64,000 nt of DNA from Eubacterium sp. MSJ-33 (GCF_022174665.1 NZ_CP076562.1:2310525-2374524); one strand, 5' to 3'. Numbered from the stretch's first letter, positions 9,221-20,222 are shown. Notes: generated by a model not told the origin, from the sequence alone. Translations and numbers: made by a program.

Positions 9221-10429
9221 ATGAAGTGTAAAAAGCTTGTAAGGGCAATTATTGCATTTGCTGTAGCTGGAAGCATGAGTATGACAGTAAACGCAACCAG
9301 TATTTCGGACTTGAAAGAACAAAAGGGCGAGAAGGAAAGTAAAAAGGCTGAGGCCGAAGCAGTACTTGAACAGTTGGAACAGGAACAAAATTCGATTCTG
9401 GACGCGATTGCAGAGCTGGATAAGCAGGTGGAGGAATACACCAATGAGATTACTGATCTGGAAGCACAGCAGACGCAGTTGGAATCGGATATTGCAGTAA
9501 AACAGACAGAGCTTACTGCAGCACAGCAAAAAGAGCAGGATCAGTATGCGGCTATGAAGGAGCGTATCAAGTATTCTTATGAGAATGGTAATCCTTCATA
9601 TCTGGATGTGCTGTTTTCTACATCCGATATTTCTGATATTGTAAATCAGGCAGAATATGCAGATCAGATTTATTCATATGACAAGAATTTGTTTGATGAT
9701 TTTGTACAGACCCGTCAGACAATCGCAGACACAAAAGCCGGATTGGAGCAAGACCTGCAGGATGTCGAAGATATCAAGTTAGAGGTGGAAGATAACAAAG
9801 CAGCTGTAGAGGTCATGATCGAAGGTAAGCAGGTTCAGGTAGCAAACTATGCGTCTTCTATCGGTGATTATGAAGCTACGATTGCTGAACTGAATCAGGA
9901 TATTGAGGCTACAAATCAGGCGATTGCAGCAGCTGAAGCAGCTTATCAGGAACAGCTTAGAAAACAGCAGGAGGCAGCGAATGCTGCAGCAGGAAATGGC
10001 GGTAGTGGTGGTACGACAACGACTACAGTACCGAGTTATACAGGGGGAACTTTCCAGTGGCCAGTCTCAGGTACTATTACTTCTTATTTTGGACGAAGAG
10101 AGAGTCCTGGTGGTATCGGTTCTACATATCATCAGGGATTGGATATTGGATGTCCGACAGGAACCCCAGTCGGGGCATGCGAGGCAGGAACTGTAATTGC
10201 GGCATCATATTCAAGCTCGATGGGTAATTATGTAACGATTGCGCATAGTGCGAGTGTGACAACAACATATATGCATAACTCAAGTCTGTGTGTCAGCGTT
10301 GGACAGACGGTATCACGTGGACAGACTATCGCGCTTGCTGGAAGTACCGGTAATTCAACAGGTCCACACTGCCATCTTGGCGTTCGAGTGAACGGTAGTT
10401 ATGTTGATCCGTTGCAATATCTGCAGTAG
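9221..10429 (+). CDS. Secreted coiled-coil M23 peptidase, PcsB/EnvC-like
   Basis: A 402-aa exported cell-wall endopeptidase. A signal peptide occupies about residues 1-26. Residues 30-250 are long coiled coils rich in Glu, Gln, Ala and Lys, followed by a Gly/Thr-rich linker and a C-terminal LytM/M23 domain from about 280. The zinc site is visible as HQGLDIG (H and D) and HCHLGV (second histidine pair), with THMHNS-type residues present as TTYMHN. In streptococcal PcsB and E. coli EnvC the coiled coil docks on FtsX; the gene order ftsE-ftsX-M23 supports the same activation here. AGGAGGG precedes the ATG. Confidence 0.9.
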   Translation: MKCKKLVRAIIAFAVAGSMSMTVNATSISDLKEQKGEKESKKAEAEAVLEQLEQEQNSILDAIAELDKQVEEYTNEITDLEAQQTQLESDIAVKQTELTAAQQKEQDQYAAMKERIKYSYENGNPSYLDVLFSTSDISDIVNQAEYADQIYSYDKNLFDDFVQTRQTIADTKAGLEQDLQDVEDIKLEVEDNKAAVEVMIEGKQVQVANYASSIGDYEATIAELNQDIEATNQAIAAAEAAYQEQLRKQQEAANAAAGNGGSGGTTTTTVPSYTGGTFQWPVSGTITSYFGRRESPGGIGSTYHQGLDIGCPTGTPVGACEAGTVIAASYSSSMGNYVTIAHSASVTTTYMHNSSLCVSVGQTVSRGQTIALAGSTGNSTGPHCHLGVRVNGSYVDPLQYLQ

Positions 10430-10464
10430 GAGAACATAAGATAAAAAGGAGCGGACAATTAGTC

Positions 10465-11724
10465 GTGAAGAAAATGAAAAAACTATGGACTTTTGGGTTA
10501 GTTGCTGCATTATCGATTGTATGTATCGGATGCAGTGACAATACGGAGTCAAAGAAAAATACAAGAGAATCCATTGAAGTACAGACGGATTCCAATGCAA
10601 CACCGGAAAATGCGGAGTCGGTGGTTGCTTCTGATCTCTGGCAGGACAGTTCTGTCGAGAAGAAAATTGCTGAGATTAATAGTCTGATTGACAAGTATTA
10701 TTATTTTGATGTCAATCAGGATAAGCAGGAAGAAGCGTTGTATGATGGAATTATGGAAGGTTTGGATGATCCATATTCTGTCTACTATACAAAGGATGAG
10801 TATGCAGACCTGCAGGAAGATACATCCGGCGAATATGTAGGTATCGGTGCAGTTGTGACGATGAATTCCGACATGCGTGTTGAGATTGTTCGTCCAATTA
10901 AGAACAGTCCGGCAGAGGAAGCTGGACTTAAGGCCGGTGATATCCTGGTACAGGTAGATGATACTGAAATCACGGATCAGGAGCTTTCGGTAGTTGTGGA
11001 TATGATTCGTGGAGAAGAAGGTACCAAGGCGCATCTGAAGATTTATCGTCAGGGTGAGCCGGATTATCTGGAGTTTGACGTGGAACGACGTACAGTGGAA
11101 AACTATACAGTAGAAAACGAGATGCTGGATGATCAGGTTGGATATATTGCAGTAACACAGTTTAATGATAATACTGCAAAGGAATTTGAGGATGCAATTG
11201 ATGAGGTGCAGGCGAATGGTGCCAAGGCAGCAATTATTGATCTGAGAGATAATCCGGGTGGACTTTTGACAGCGGTTATTGAGATGTGCGACTATATCAT
11301 GGATGATGGTGTTATCGTATCAACGAAAGACCGTGATGGAAATGTTCTGGGTGAGTACAAAGATAGCGGAAAGCATAGTGTGGATATTCCTTTGGTAGTT
11401 CTTGTAAATGGCAATAGTGCCAGTGCATCGGAAATCTTCTCAGGAGCGATGCAGGATTCCGGAAAAGCAAAGTTGGTCGGAACAACAACATTTGGTAAAG
11501 GAATTGTGCAGTCTGTAATTCCGTTGGATGATGGAACTGCAATCAAGCTTACAATCGCAAAATATTTTACTCCAAATGGAAATGATATCCATGAGAAGGG
11601 AATCGAACCCGATTATGTAGTAGAACTTCCGGATCATAAGACATCCGCGGTTAGTATTGATCGTGCAGATGATACGCAGTTACAAAAAGCACAGGAAGTT
11701 ATTGCAGAGATGCTAAATAATTAG
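10465..11724 (+). CDS. S41 C-terminal processing protease, lipoprotein type
   Basis: A 419-aa periplasm-facing serine protease of the CtpA/CtpB family. The start is GTG 10465, chosen from the AAAAGGAGCGG at 10444; an ATG three codons later is the alternative. A lipobox (VCIGC) gives an acylated Cys near residue 23. A PDZ domain covers about 125-210 (GIGAVV...AGLKAGDILV), followed by the S41 core with catalytic Ser in GNSASASE and Lys in TFGKGIVQS. It follows the M23 gene by 35 bases. S41 proteases in Firmicutes process envelope or sporulation signalling proteins, and here co-expression with FtsEX-PcsB suggests envelope remodelling. Confidence 0.9.
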   Translation: MKKMKKLWTFGLVAALSIVCIGCSDNTESKKNTRESIEVQTDSNATPENAESVVASDLWQDSSVEKKIAEINSLIDKYYYFDVNQDKQEEALYDGIMEGLDDPYSVYYTKDEYADLQEDTSGEYVGIGAVVTMNSDMRVEIVRPIKNSPAEEAGLKAGDILVQVDDTEITDQELSVVVDMIRGEEGTKAHLKIYRQGEPDYLEFDVERRTVENYTVENEMLDDQVGYIAVTQFNDNTAKEFEDAIDEVQANGAKAAIIDLRDNPGGLLTAVIEMCDYIMDDGVIVSTKDRDGNVLGEYKDSGKHSVDIPLVVLVNGNSASASEIFSGAMQDSGKAKLVGTTTFGKGIVQSVIPLDDGTAIKLTIAKYFTPNGNDIHEKGIEPDYVVELPDHKTSAVSIDRADDTQLQKAQEVIAEMLNN

Positions 11725-11730
11725 TATAAT

Positions 11731-11774
11731 AAGCGAGGGTTTTATCGAAAGATAAGACTCTTGCTTATTTTCTT
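11731..11774 (+). terminator. Rho-independent terminator closing the ftsE-ctpA operon
   Basis: A 16-bp stem with G-T pairs (11731-11746 with 11751-11766) is capped by a GAAA tetraloop and followed by ATTTTCTT. Confidence 0.75.
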
Positions 11775-11815
11775 ATAGAATATAACAATAAATTAAGATA
11801 AGAAGGGAGACGCAC

Positions 11816-13357
11816 ATGAATAAGGAAATGATTATCGTGCTTGATTTTGGTGGTCAGTACAACCAGTTGATTGCACGTCGTGTCCGTGAATGTAATGTGT
11901 ATGCAGAGGTACATCCGTACACCTTGTCGATTGACAAGATTAAGGAGATGAATCCGAAGGGAATCATTTTTACGGGTGGTCCGAATAGTGTGTATGGCGA
12001 TGAGTCACCGCGCTATCAGAAGGAAATATTTGATTTAGGAATTCCGATTCTCGGAATTTGCTATGGCTCACAGTTGATGGCTTATATGCTTGGCGGTACT
12101 GTTGAGACTGCTCCGGTTAGTGAGTATGGAAGAACAGAGGTTGATGTCGATAATGGCAGTGATATCTTCCATGGCGTAAAGTCACAGACGATTTGCTGGA
12201 TGAGTCATACTGATTATATATCAAAAGCCCCAGAAGGTTTCAAAGTCGTGGCAACAACGCCTGTCTGTCCGGTTGCGGCTATGGAGTGTCCGGAGCGTAA
12301 GCTGTATGCGACACAGTTCCATCCCGAGGTTATGCACACGGAGGAAGGACAGAAGATGCTGTCAAATTTCGTATATAATGTGTGTGGATGTTCTGGCGAC
12401 TGGAAGATGGATTCGTTCGTAGAGACAACGATCCGTGAGATCCGTGAGAAGGTTGGAGATGGTAAGGTATTGTGTGCTCTGTCCGGTGGTGTTGATTCTT
12501 CTGTTGCAGCCGTTCTTCTTTCGAAGGCAGTAGGAAAGCAGCTTACCTGTGTATTCGTTGACCATGGCTTACTTCGTAAGAACGAGGGCGATGAGGTTGA
12601 GGCTGTATTTGGCCCGGAAGGCCCATATGAATTGAATTTTGTCCGTGTCAATGCGCAGGAACGTTATTATAAGAAATTAGCCGGTGTTACTGAGCCGGAA
12701 GCAAAACGTAAGATTATCGGCGAGGAGTTCATCCGTGTATTCGAGGAAGAGGCAAAGAAGATTGGTGCTGTTGATTTCTTAGTGCAGGGAACAATCTACC
12801 CAGACGTAATTGAGTCCGGGCTTGGAAAGTCTGCAGTGATTAAGAGTCACCACAATGTTGGCGGACTTCCGGATCATGTTGATTTCAAGGAAATCATCGA
12901 GCCGCTTCGTCTGCTCTTCAAGGATGAAGTGAGAAAAGCCGGATTGGAGCTTGGTATTCCGGAATATCTGGTATACCGTCAGCCATTCCCGGGACCGGGA
13001 CTTGGCATCCGTATCATCGGTGAAGTAACCGCAGACAAGGTTCGTATCGTGCAGGATGCAGATTATATCTACCGTGAGGAGATTGCGAAAGCAGGTCTTG
13101 CAAAGAATCTTGGTCAGTATTTCGCAGCACTGACGAACATGCGTAGTGTTGGTGTTATGGGTGACGAACGTACCTATGATTATGCAATCGCACTTCGTGC
13201 AGTCAACACCAGCGACTTCATGACCGCAGATTGCTCCGAGATTCCATTCGAAGTATTGCAGAAGGTTATGACAAGAATCATAAATGAAGTAAAGGGCGTA
13301 AACCGTGTAATGTATGATCTGACGAGTAAACCGCCTGGAACGATTGAATTTGAATAA
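11816..13357 (+). CDS. guaA: GMP synthase (glutamine-hydrolysing)
   Basis: A 513-aa single-chain enzyme that converts XMP to GMP with ATP and glutamine. The N-terminal glutamine amidotransferase domain (1-190) has the nucleophile Cys in GICYGSQ and the His-Glu pair in FHPEV. The ATP pyrophosphatase domain has the P-loop SGGVDSS near residue 224. The C-terminal dimerisation domain ends in [10 protein letters not shown], typical of the family. GAAGGGAG precedes ATG 11816. The gene is complete; the 3' end is the flank of an integrated element, a position often used by integrative elements. Confidence 0.97.
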   Translation: MNKEMIIVLDFGGQYNQLIARRVRECNVYAEVHPYTLSIDKIKEMNPKGIIFTGGPNSVYGDESPRYQKEIFDLGIPILGICYGSQLMAYMLGGTVETAPVSEYGRTEVDVDNGSDIFHGVKSQTICWMSHTDYISKAPEGFKVVATTPVCPVAAMECPERKLYATQFHPEVMHTEEGQKMLSNFVYNVCGCSGDWKMDSFVETTIREIREKVGDGKVLCALSGGVDSSVAAVLLSKAVGKQLTCVFVDHGLLRKNEGDEVEAVFGPEGPYELNFVRVNAQERYYKKLAGVTEPEAKRKIIGEEFIRVFEEEAKKIGAVDFLVQGTIYPDVIESGLGKSAVIKSHHNVGGLPDHVDFKEIIEPLRLLFKDEVRKAGLELGIPEYLVYRQPFPGPGLGIRIIGEVTADKVRIVQDADYIYREEIAKAGLAKNLGQYFAALTNMRSVGVMGDERTYDYAIALRAVNTSDFMTADCSEIPFEVLQKVMTRIINEVKGVNRVMYDLTSKPPGTIEFE

Positions 13358-13383
13358 TCCACACAATTTGACAAAGCCAGTAT

Positions 13384-13396
13384 TTATGCGGGTTTC
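13384..13396 (+). repeat. Candidate left attachment core (attL) of the outer element
   Basis: TTATGCGGGTTTC, 26 bases after the guaA stop codon. The same word with one change occurs at 35634. The flanking bases could have formed the guaA terminator hairpin before insertion. Confidence 0.4.
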
Positions 13397-13417
13397 AAAC
13401 AAATTTGCTTAGTATCT

Positions 13418-13435
13418 GGCAACAAAATGGCAACA
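13418..13435 (+). repeat. Left integrase arm-type repeat
   Basis: GGCAACAAAATGGCAACA contains two copies of GGCAACA nine bases apart, one helical turn. A copy differing in one base is at 35220. Such paired words near the ends of integrase elements are usually arm sites for the integrase N-terminal domain. Confidence 0.55.
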
Positions 13436-13484
13436 TTTTGTGGTTATTCGACGAATAAAAAATTTATTTCATAACGTATATAAA

Positions 13485-13542
13485 GAAACCTTACTGATTT
13501 TCAGAAGTAAAAAACTGAATATCGGTAAGGTTTTCTTTTTCC
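13485..13542. terminator. Bidirectional terminator between guaA side and XRE gene
   Basis: An imperfect stem joins GAAACCTTAC (13485-13494) to GTAAGGTTTTC (13525-13535). It has a T-rich tail on the plus strand and a shorter T tail on the minus strand, directly after the XRE stop. Confidence 0.6.
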
Positions 13543-14067
13543 TTATTTTTCTTTTTTAGTCAATTCTTTTACGAGGTAATCACTCAGTTCCTGAGATGGT
13601 ACCTTGGCACGTTTCTGGTAAGCATCCAGTTCCGGGTACTTATATCTCCATTCATCATATTCTTCCTTGCTGATTTCACTGTTTTCCAGTTTGTCAGCTT
13701 GTTCCATCCATGCACGAAGCATTTCATCGACAGAGGAGCCGGGAGCAGATATGGAAGAGTCAAGGCAGAGATGAGGTTGTCCATCTACATTTTTTACCTT
13801 CAGACCATACATATCTTCCAGTGCAAATAGTGTGTGCATCAGACCTATGTGAGTATCAATATCCGGCACTGTTAAAGCATGAGTATTGACATCAAAAATC
13901 TGAGACATTTGTTTTACAAGATCAATCTTAGGAACTCTGGCTTCAGATTCATACTGAGCCATGCGGACATCAGAGGTTTTTCCTTTGAATCCCAGTTGTT
14001 CTCCTAGTTGCTTTTGTGTCATGCCGATACGGTTACGAAAATATTTGATACGTTGTCCGATTGCCAT
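13543..14067 (-). CDS. XRE-family repressor of the outer element
   Basis: A 174-aa DNA-binding regulator with an N-terminal Cro/CI-type helix-turn-helix (about residues 5-60, MTQKQLGEQLGF recognition region) and a C-terminal effector or dimerisation part of unknown type. The start at 14067 is set by AAGGAGG just upstream; longer frames run through the promoter. It is divergent from xis-int and probably represses it: the shared intergenic region holds several TTAAACAA words, including one inside the xis promoter spacer. Confidence 0.8.
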   Translation of the reverse strand: MAIGQRIKYFRNRIGMTQKQLGEQLGFKGKTSDVRMAQYESEARVPKIDLVKQMSQIFDVNTHALTVPDIDTHIGLMHTLFALEDMYGLKVKNVDGQPHLCLDSSISAPGSSVDEMLRAWMEQADKLENSEISKEEYDEWRYKYPELDAYQKRAKVPSQELSDYLVKELTKKEK

Positions 14068-14135
14068 TTTTGTTTGCCTCCTTATAGTGGTCATTCGTGT
14101 TGCCATAATTAATTGTAAAGAAAATAAAACAATTC

Positions 14136-14268
14136 TGTTTAGGTTCAGTATAGCATGAGCAATTTGGGATAGCAAGAAGAACTTAAACAAAAAAATTTAA
14201 TATTCTCATAAAATTGCTTGACTTAAATTAAATTGTTTAGTATCATGCAAATGTAACGACTTAAACAA
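14136..14268. promoter_or_regulatory. Divergent promoters and operator words between XRE and xis
   Basis: On the minus strand TAGCAA (14170-14175) and AGTATA (14147-14152), read as TTGCTA-17-TATACT, drive the XRE gene. On the plus strand TTGACT (14218-14223), a 17-base spacer and TATCAT (14241-14246) drive xis-int. Related words occur at 14182 (CTTAAACAA), 14233 (TTGTTTAG, within the plus spacer), 14260 (CTTAAACAA) and 14136 (TGTTTAG). This is a likely repressor-operator array for the XRE protein. Confidence 0.6.
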
Positions 14269-14299
14269 ATTACGTTAAGACAGAGAGGAGAGATGCGAT

Positions 14300-14482
14300 G
14301 TGACGAACAGAACTTTTATGACAGTAGAAGAAGTTGCAGCGGAACTGGGAGTTTCCAAATCTTATGCTTATAAGATTGTCAAACAGCTAAATGAAGAATT
14401 ACAGAAGCTGGGTTATCTTACGGTAGCTGGCAGAGTAAACACTAATTATTTCCGTAAAAAAGTGTGTTACAGCGAAGCGTAA
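14300..14482 (+). CDS. Excisionase / MerR-like small DNA-binding protein
   Basis: A 60-aa protein with a winged helix-turn-helix of the excisionase or helix_turn_helix_17 type (MTVEEVAAELGVSKSYAYKI). The start is GTG 14300 behind GAGAGGAG. It is followed 17 bases later by the integrase gene, the usual xis-int order, and should direct excision of the outer element. Confidence 0.75.
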   Translation: MTNRTFMTVEEVAAELGVSKSYAYKIVKQLNEELQKLGYLTVAGRVNTNYFRKKVCYSEA

Positions 14483-14499
14483 CAGAAAGGAGAAATCAT

Positions 14500-15422
14500 A
14501 TGAGTATTTACAAAGATAATGTCACAGGAAAGTGGCGAGTGGTATACCGCTACACCGACTGGACAGGGGAAACACACCAGTCGTCGAAAAGAGGATTTCC
14601 TACAAAACGAGAAGCGTTGATGTGGGAACGAGAGCTGTTACTGAAGAAAGAAGCAAAACTGGATATGACTTTTGAAAGCTTCTATGAGATTTATGTGGAG
14701 GATATGCAAAACCGAATTCGTGATAATACCTGGGGAACAAAAACAAATATCGCCAGAACCAAAATTCTTCCCTATTTCGGAAAGCGAAAGATAGGAGGAA
14801 TTGAGCCAAGGGACATTATTGCATGGCAGAATGAATTGCTTGCGATCCGGCAACCAAACGGAAAGCCGTATTCATCCTCTTATCTGCAGAAAATTCACAG
14901 TCAGTTAAGTGCTATTTTCAACCATGCAGTCAATTTTTATCATCTTCCATCCAATCCGGCGCAGAAAGCTGGAAATATGGGGAAAGAGGAACACCGGGAA
15001 ATGCTGTTCTGGACAAAAGAGGAATATCTGAAATTTGCAGATGCCATGATGGACAAGCCTGTTTCCTATTATGCGTTTGAAATACTTTATTGGTGTGGGC
15101 TTCGCATGGGCGAGTTATTAGCACTTACACCGGCAGATTTCAATTTTGAAACGCATACACTACGGATTAACAAGTCCTATCAGAGACTGCACCGGGAAGA
15201 TGTGATTACACCGCCAAAGACATTAAAAAGTAATCGAACCATTAAGATGCCGCAGTTTTTGTGTGATGAGATGCAGGATTATCTGAAAATGCTGTATGAG
15301 CCGAAAAAGGACGAACGGATTTTCACAATTTCCAAATCTTATCTGCATCATGAAATGAACAGAGGCTCAAAAATATCTGGGGTGAAACGAATTCGAGTGC
15401 ATGACTTGAGACATTCCCATGT
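14500..15422 (+). pseudogene. Tyrosine integrase, 5' part (split by nested element)
   Basis: This encodes the N-terminal AP2-like arm-binding domain, the core-binding domain (about residues 55-160) and most of the catalytic domain. Arg of the RKHRH set is in CGLRMGELL and the His-x-x-Arg in HDLRHSH. Coding homology stops at the CATGT at 15418; the frame then runs 17 codons into the nested element. The missing last ~60 residues, with the second His and the nucleophilic Tyr, are found in the same frame at 27145-27327. Joining the two at CATGT restores a normal integrase (HDLRHSHVSLLINMGF). Start ATG 14500 follows AAAGGAG. As it stands the integrase cannot be active. Confidence 0.9.
15418..15422 (+). 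repeat. Left attachment core of nested element
   Basis: CATGT shared with 27145-27149. The outer integrase coding sequence is intact up to this point. Short shared cores are normal for large serine recombinases, which exchange at a 2-base overlap. Confidence 0.75.
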
Positions 15423-15453
15423 TTCACTTTCACAGGGTTATTTCTGGGACAGT

Positions 15454-17289
<1,836 letters not shown>

Positions 17290-17300
17290 TCAAAACAAAC

Positions 17301-17344
17301 AACCAGCTTATCTGTGGTTTTATTCTACCACGAATAAGCTGGTT
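17301..17344 (-). terminator. Hairpin in front of the serine recombinase gene
   Basis: An 11-bp perfect stem (AACCAGCTTAT with ATAAGCTGGTT) encloses a second small stem. On the minus strand it is followed by GTTTGTTTTG, then the recombinase ribosome site GAAAGGAG. It may insulate the recombinase from upstream transcription or act as an attenuator. Confidence 0.5.
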
Positions 17345-17364
17345 TGTGTAAAAATAATTATTGT

Positions 17365-17420
17365 CTCACTAATAGGAGAAATCCGAAAGAAAATCGGAAC
17401 TGTTTTGTAAAACTTATAAA
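17365..17420 (+). repeat. Left copy of an inverted ~55-bp repeat
   Basis: Begins CTCACTAATAGGAGAAAT and includes CGGAACTGTTTT. A clearly related copy lies in opposite orientation at 20060-20115. The two bracket the KilA-N, DUF6076 and sigma-like genes. Confidence 0.55.
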
Positions 17421-17424
17421 TTTT

Positions 17425-17448
17425 AATTCCCCCGAATTCGGGGGAATT
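17425..17448. repeat. Perfect 24-bp palindrome
   Basis: AATTCCCCCG, AATT, CGGGGGAATT read as one uninterrupted palindrome 17 bases past the KilA-N stop. It lacks a clean T run on either strand, so it is either a weak terminator stem or a dimer-binding site. Confidence 0.6.
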
Positions 17449-17465
17449 AGAAAAATGCAATTGAA

Positions 17466-18266
17466 TTACTTCAATACCTTTGGATTTTGTTCTTCCAAAA
17501 TGGACATTTGATGTATGGCAATCTTATTTAATTTTATCAGACGTTCTTTCTGACTTAATCCGTCTTCAATCAAAACTGCATTGATATTTTCCATGTTGGA
17601 AAGACAAATCAATTCATTAATGCTAGCATAATCTCTGATATTCCCCTTTTTGTCAGGATGTTCTTCACGCCACTGCTTGGCAGTCATACCAAACAATGCC
17701 ATATTTAATACATCTGCTTCGGATGCATAGATTACAGAGGTCTGCTGTGGTGTAAGCTCAGCTGGAATCAGATTTGTTTTTATGGCATCTGTATGTATTC
17801 GGTAATTGATTTTTGCCAGCTCTCTTTTCGCACTCCAGCCAAGTAAAGCTTGTTCTTTCTTTTTTAACCGTTCAAATTCCTTAATCAGATACAGCTTAAA
17901 CTGAGGAGATACCCAACTTGCAAACTCAAATGCAATATCCTTGTATGCGTATGTTCCACCATATCGTCCAGCTTTAGCTATGATACCTTTTGAATTGGTT
18001 CTGGTTACCCATTGCTTAACCGACATAATGAAACGATTCAGACCAGCTTCCTGCATAATTTCTTCATATGCATGGATATCAAAATCTTCGTTATACATTT
18101 CTTCCCATATACCAAGAAATTCTATTGTATTTTTATTACGAAGCCACTTCTCAATCAATGCCGGTCCGTTATCAATTTTTCGCACCATATCTGTTAAAGA
18201 AATATAATCATCTTCTTCAATCTGTAATACCTGTATTTCAGTACCATCGACATTGAGTTTTTCCAT
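17466..18266 (-). CDS. KilA-N domain DNA-binding protein
   Basis: A 266-aa protein whose first ~125 residues form a KilA-N domain (YISLTDMVRKIDNGPALIEKW, then GRYGGTYAYKDIAFEFASW). This phage and mobile-element DNA-binding fold often comes with a regulator or antirepressor. The C-terminal half is helical and charged and resembles no catalytic domain I know. AAAGGACGG precedes the start. It is the last gene of a minus-strand trio after DUF6076 and the sigma-like gene. Its role in the element is not known. Confidence 0.8.
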   Translation of the reverse strand: MEKLNVDGTEIQVLQIEEDDYISLTDMVRKIDNGPALIEKWLRNKNTIEFLGIWEEMYNEDFDIHAYEEIMQEAGLNRFIMSVKQWVTRTNSKGIIAKAGRYGGTYAYKDIAFEFASWVSPQFKLYLIKEFERLKKKEQALLGWSAKRELAKINYRIHTDAIKTNLIPAELTPQQTSVIYASEADVLNMALFGMTAKQWREEHPDKKGNIRDYASINELICLSNMENINAVLIEDGLSQKERLIKLNKIAIHQMSILEEQNPKVLK

Positions 18267-18284
18267 AAATCAGCCGTCCTTTCT

Positions 18285-19184
18285 TTATTCTTTATCCTTC
18301 GCCCGGCTCTTATACACATTATACTGGTTCTTGCATTTGCCGCTGCAGAATACGCTGTTTGGTCTGTTGGCAATAAAAGCATTGCCACAATGCTTACATA
18401 CCCGGAGTGTGGATTTTTCATCGGTAAGCATAAAGGAAAACATCATCTGCACACCAAGTAAGAGGGAGTGGAAATCCCAGACAATGGTAGGTCGGTCAAG
18501 CAGCTCTATGTGATAGGTTGGTGCAATACCGCCAAATGCCGCCATGCCCTGACGGTAAAGCTGTTTTTGCATATCATCCAGCATGTCAAAGTCCTGATAG
18601 TAGAGAAAGCTTGACATAAAGGTAAATGCCCAGTCTTTAAATAAAGTCACAAGCCAGTCATACCGTTCTGCATATTCTTTCTGGAAACTCATCATTACTG
18701 CCTGCGATTTGTTTTTCATGGTCATAATCAGTGCCATCATCTGCACATCGTCCGTACTCCATGAAGATTCCATCCCTTTTTTTACAAAATCAATCTTATC
18801 AAAGGGAAAGAAGTAAGAAAGATATTTTTCCGTAGTCATGCTTTCCTCTTTGATGAAATGGTTCTTCGGCAAATATACCGCATGGTAGGTAATAAAGTCC
18901 GGTGTGGTAGGAAGTGCTGTCATAAATCCAAGCAGTCCGTAACAGGTAACAAAATCCATAATGGCACTCTGCAAACGTTCCTGTGTATTATTTTTGTCCA
19001 TGCACATCAATCCAAGGTTTACCGCCTTTAATACAATCTGCTCCGAATCCTTTAGCGGATTATAAAGAGACACTTTCGCATCCGGTGAAGGTGTGATGTA
19101 CAACGTACCTTCTTTATCTTCCTTCCATTCATATTTGTCATAACGTGCCCAGTTGGAGCTGGTTCTCTTAAATAGGTTACTCAT
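18285..19184 (-). CDS. DUF6076-like protein with C-terminal treble-clef zinc site
   Basis: A 299-aa protein of unknown function common in Clostridia mobile elements; the family name is from memory. The start at 19184 follows GGAGG. Near the C-terminus CKHCGNAF and VFCSGKCKNQY give a Cys4 zinc-binding site like those in CGNR-type or HNH-associated treble clefs, followed by a basic tail. The rest is aromatic-rich and mostly helical. It sits 18 bases upstream of the KilA-N gene in the same unit. Confidence 0.65.
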   Translation of the reverse strand: MSNLFKRTSSNWARYDKYEWKEDKEGTLYITPSPDAKVSLYNPLKDSEQIVLKAVNLGLMCMDKNNTQERLQSAIMDFVTCYGLLGFMTALPTTPDFITYHAVYLPKNHFIKEESMTTEKYLSYFFPFDKIDFVKKGMESSWSTDDVQMMALIMTMKNKSQAVMMSFQKEYAERYDWLVTLFKDWAFTFMSSFLYYQDFDMLDDMQKQLYRQGMAAFGGIAPTYHIELLDRPTIVWDFHSLLLGVQMMFSFMLTDEKSTLRVCKHCGNAFIANRPNSVFCSGKCKNQYNVYKSRAKDKE

Positions 19185-19268
19185 AAAAGCCTCCAATCTG
19201 TCTGCTCTAAAATGTAATCTGTATCATTGGAAAATATATTACTATCATACCAAGCATGTCCTACAAGG

Positions 19269-20027
19269 TCAAATGGTATTTGTGATTTCTTTCGTTTTCT
19301 TATTCTTTTTATCCGTAATCAGTGACCGATAGGTATCATAAAAAATCTGCTCCGTCTTCGTAAGGGAAATGTGATTATCCACTCTGTTTTGTAGTGCCTG
19401 CATAAAGGATTTACGAAGCTTTTTTAACATGGTGTCACGGATTTTTCGGATATTTCTGTCGGTCTGCTCTCTACATGCTGCAATTAACTGGCAGGAGTAT
19501 CCCTTAATGGCAAGCTGATATAAAAGCTCCTTCTGTACATCTTTTAACGCAAAGATTGCTTTAGAAATATCCTCGTCTGTTACCAGCTCATGTATTTCAA
19601 AGGGGCAGTCATAAATGGCATCAAGGAAATCCCCTTTCAGTATCTGCTTCCAGAAAACATGCCGGATGGGAGCAGGAATTACAATCTCATCCGGTGACAT
19701 TCCCCATTCAAGGGGAACATCCGATCTTCCTATTTCATGGTAGCGTTCCTTACGTTCCCGGTTGGCATCAAACCTGTTCCACCATGTAACCACATTTGCA
19801 AATTCCTCCTCGGTTCTGGCAGAATCCTCAAGACGTGTCAGTGCTTCCTGTTCCAGTTCACGTTTCAGCTTGTTTCTTGTTGATGCTTCCGGTATCCCTG
19901 ATACTTTCGGCTCATTTTCCATCTCAAGTTCTATTTCAAGAATAGCGGCATTCTCCCGTTCAAGGGCATCCGTCAGGTCATCTTCCGGCATGTCTTCTTC
20001 AAAATAATCATTTGTACATTCCTTCAA
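19269..20027 (-). CDS. Sigma-70-like / HTH regulator of the nested element
   Basis: A roughly 252-aa acidic N-terminal region is followed by a C-terminal sigma region-4-like helix-turn-helix (about 170-230: VQKELLYQLAIKGYSCQLIA, then RNIRKIRDTMLKKLRKSF). The start is uncertain: I take TTG 20027, 8-10 bases after AAAGGTGG; an earlier TTG at 20048 overlaps that ribosome site. Similar sigma-like proteins occur in Tn1549/Tn5397-type elements and steer expression of transfer functions. A conserved ~55-bp motif lies just upstream. Confidence 0.6.
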   Translation of the reverse strand: MKECTNDYFEEDMPEDDLTDALERENAAILEIELEMENEPKVSGIPEASTRNKLKRELEQEALTRLEDSARTEEEFANVVTWWNRFDANRERKERYHEIGRSDVPLEWGMSPDEIVIPAPIRHVFWKQILKGDFLDAIYDCPFEIHELVTDEDISKAIFALKDVQKELLYQLAIKGYSCQLIAACREQTDRNIRKIRDTMLKKLRKSFMQALQNRVDNHISLTKTEQIFYDTYRSLITDKKNKKTKEITNTI

Positions 20028-20059
20028 CAGGGATTCACCACCTTTCAAAAAATATTTTC

Positions 20060-20115
20060 AAAACTTTTATAAAAAACAGTTCCGTTTTGGGACTGCATTT
20101 CTCCTATAGGTGAGG
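20060..20115 (-). repeat. Right copy of the inverted ~55-bp repeat, upstream of the sigma-like gene
   Basis: On the minus strand it reads CTCACCTATAGGAGAAAT and contains CGGAACTGTTTT, matching the plus-strand copy at 17365. It lies directly in the leader of the sigma-like gene and may be its promoter or leader element. Confidence 0.55.
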
Positions 20116-20147
20116 AAGTAATCTTATTTATCGAAAAAAGATTACTT
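20116..20147 (+). promoter_or_regulatory. Hairpin upstream of a short leader reading frame
   Basis: A perfect 10-bp stem, AAGTAATCTT with AAGATTACTT, lies about 28 bases before the short reading frame at 20175. Confidence 0.45.
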
Positions 20148-20174
20148 AATACCATAAGAAAGGAGCCGGATTTT

Positions 20175-20222
20175 ATGAAGATTTGTCTTATCCGTTGTCG
20201 CAGTCCGTCAAAGATACTTTGA
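20175..20222 (+). CDS. Possible 15-aa leader peptide before tnpW
   Basis: ATG 20175 with AAGGAG nine bases before it encodes MKICLIRCRSPSKIL and stops 46 bases before the TnpW gene. The good ribosome site, the tiny size and the hairpin before it suggest a translated leader, but there is no proof of expression. Confidence 0.35.
   Translation: MKICLIRCRSPSKIL

Noticed and set aside
11767..11815. Purine riboswitch before guaA
   Set aside because: Only about 50 bases separate the preceding terminator from the start codon and no purine aptamer pattern is present.
17425..17448. Palindrome as a clear terminator of the KilA-N gene
   Set aside because: The stem is strong but no T run follows it on the minus strand; listed as a palindrome only.
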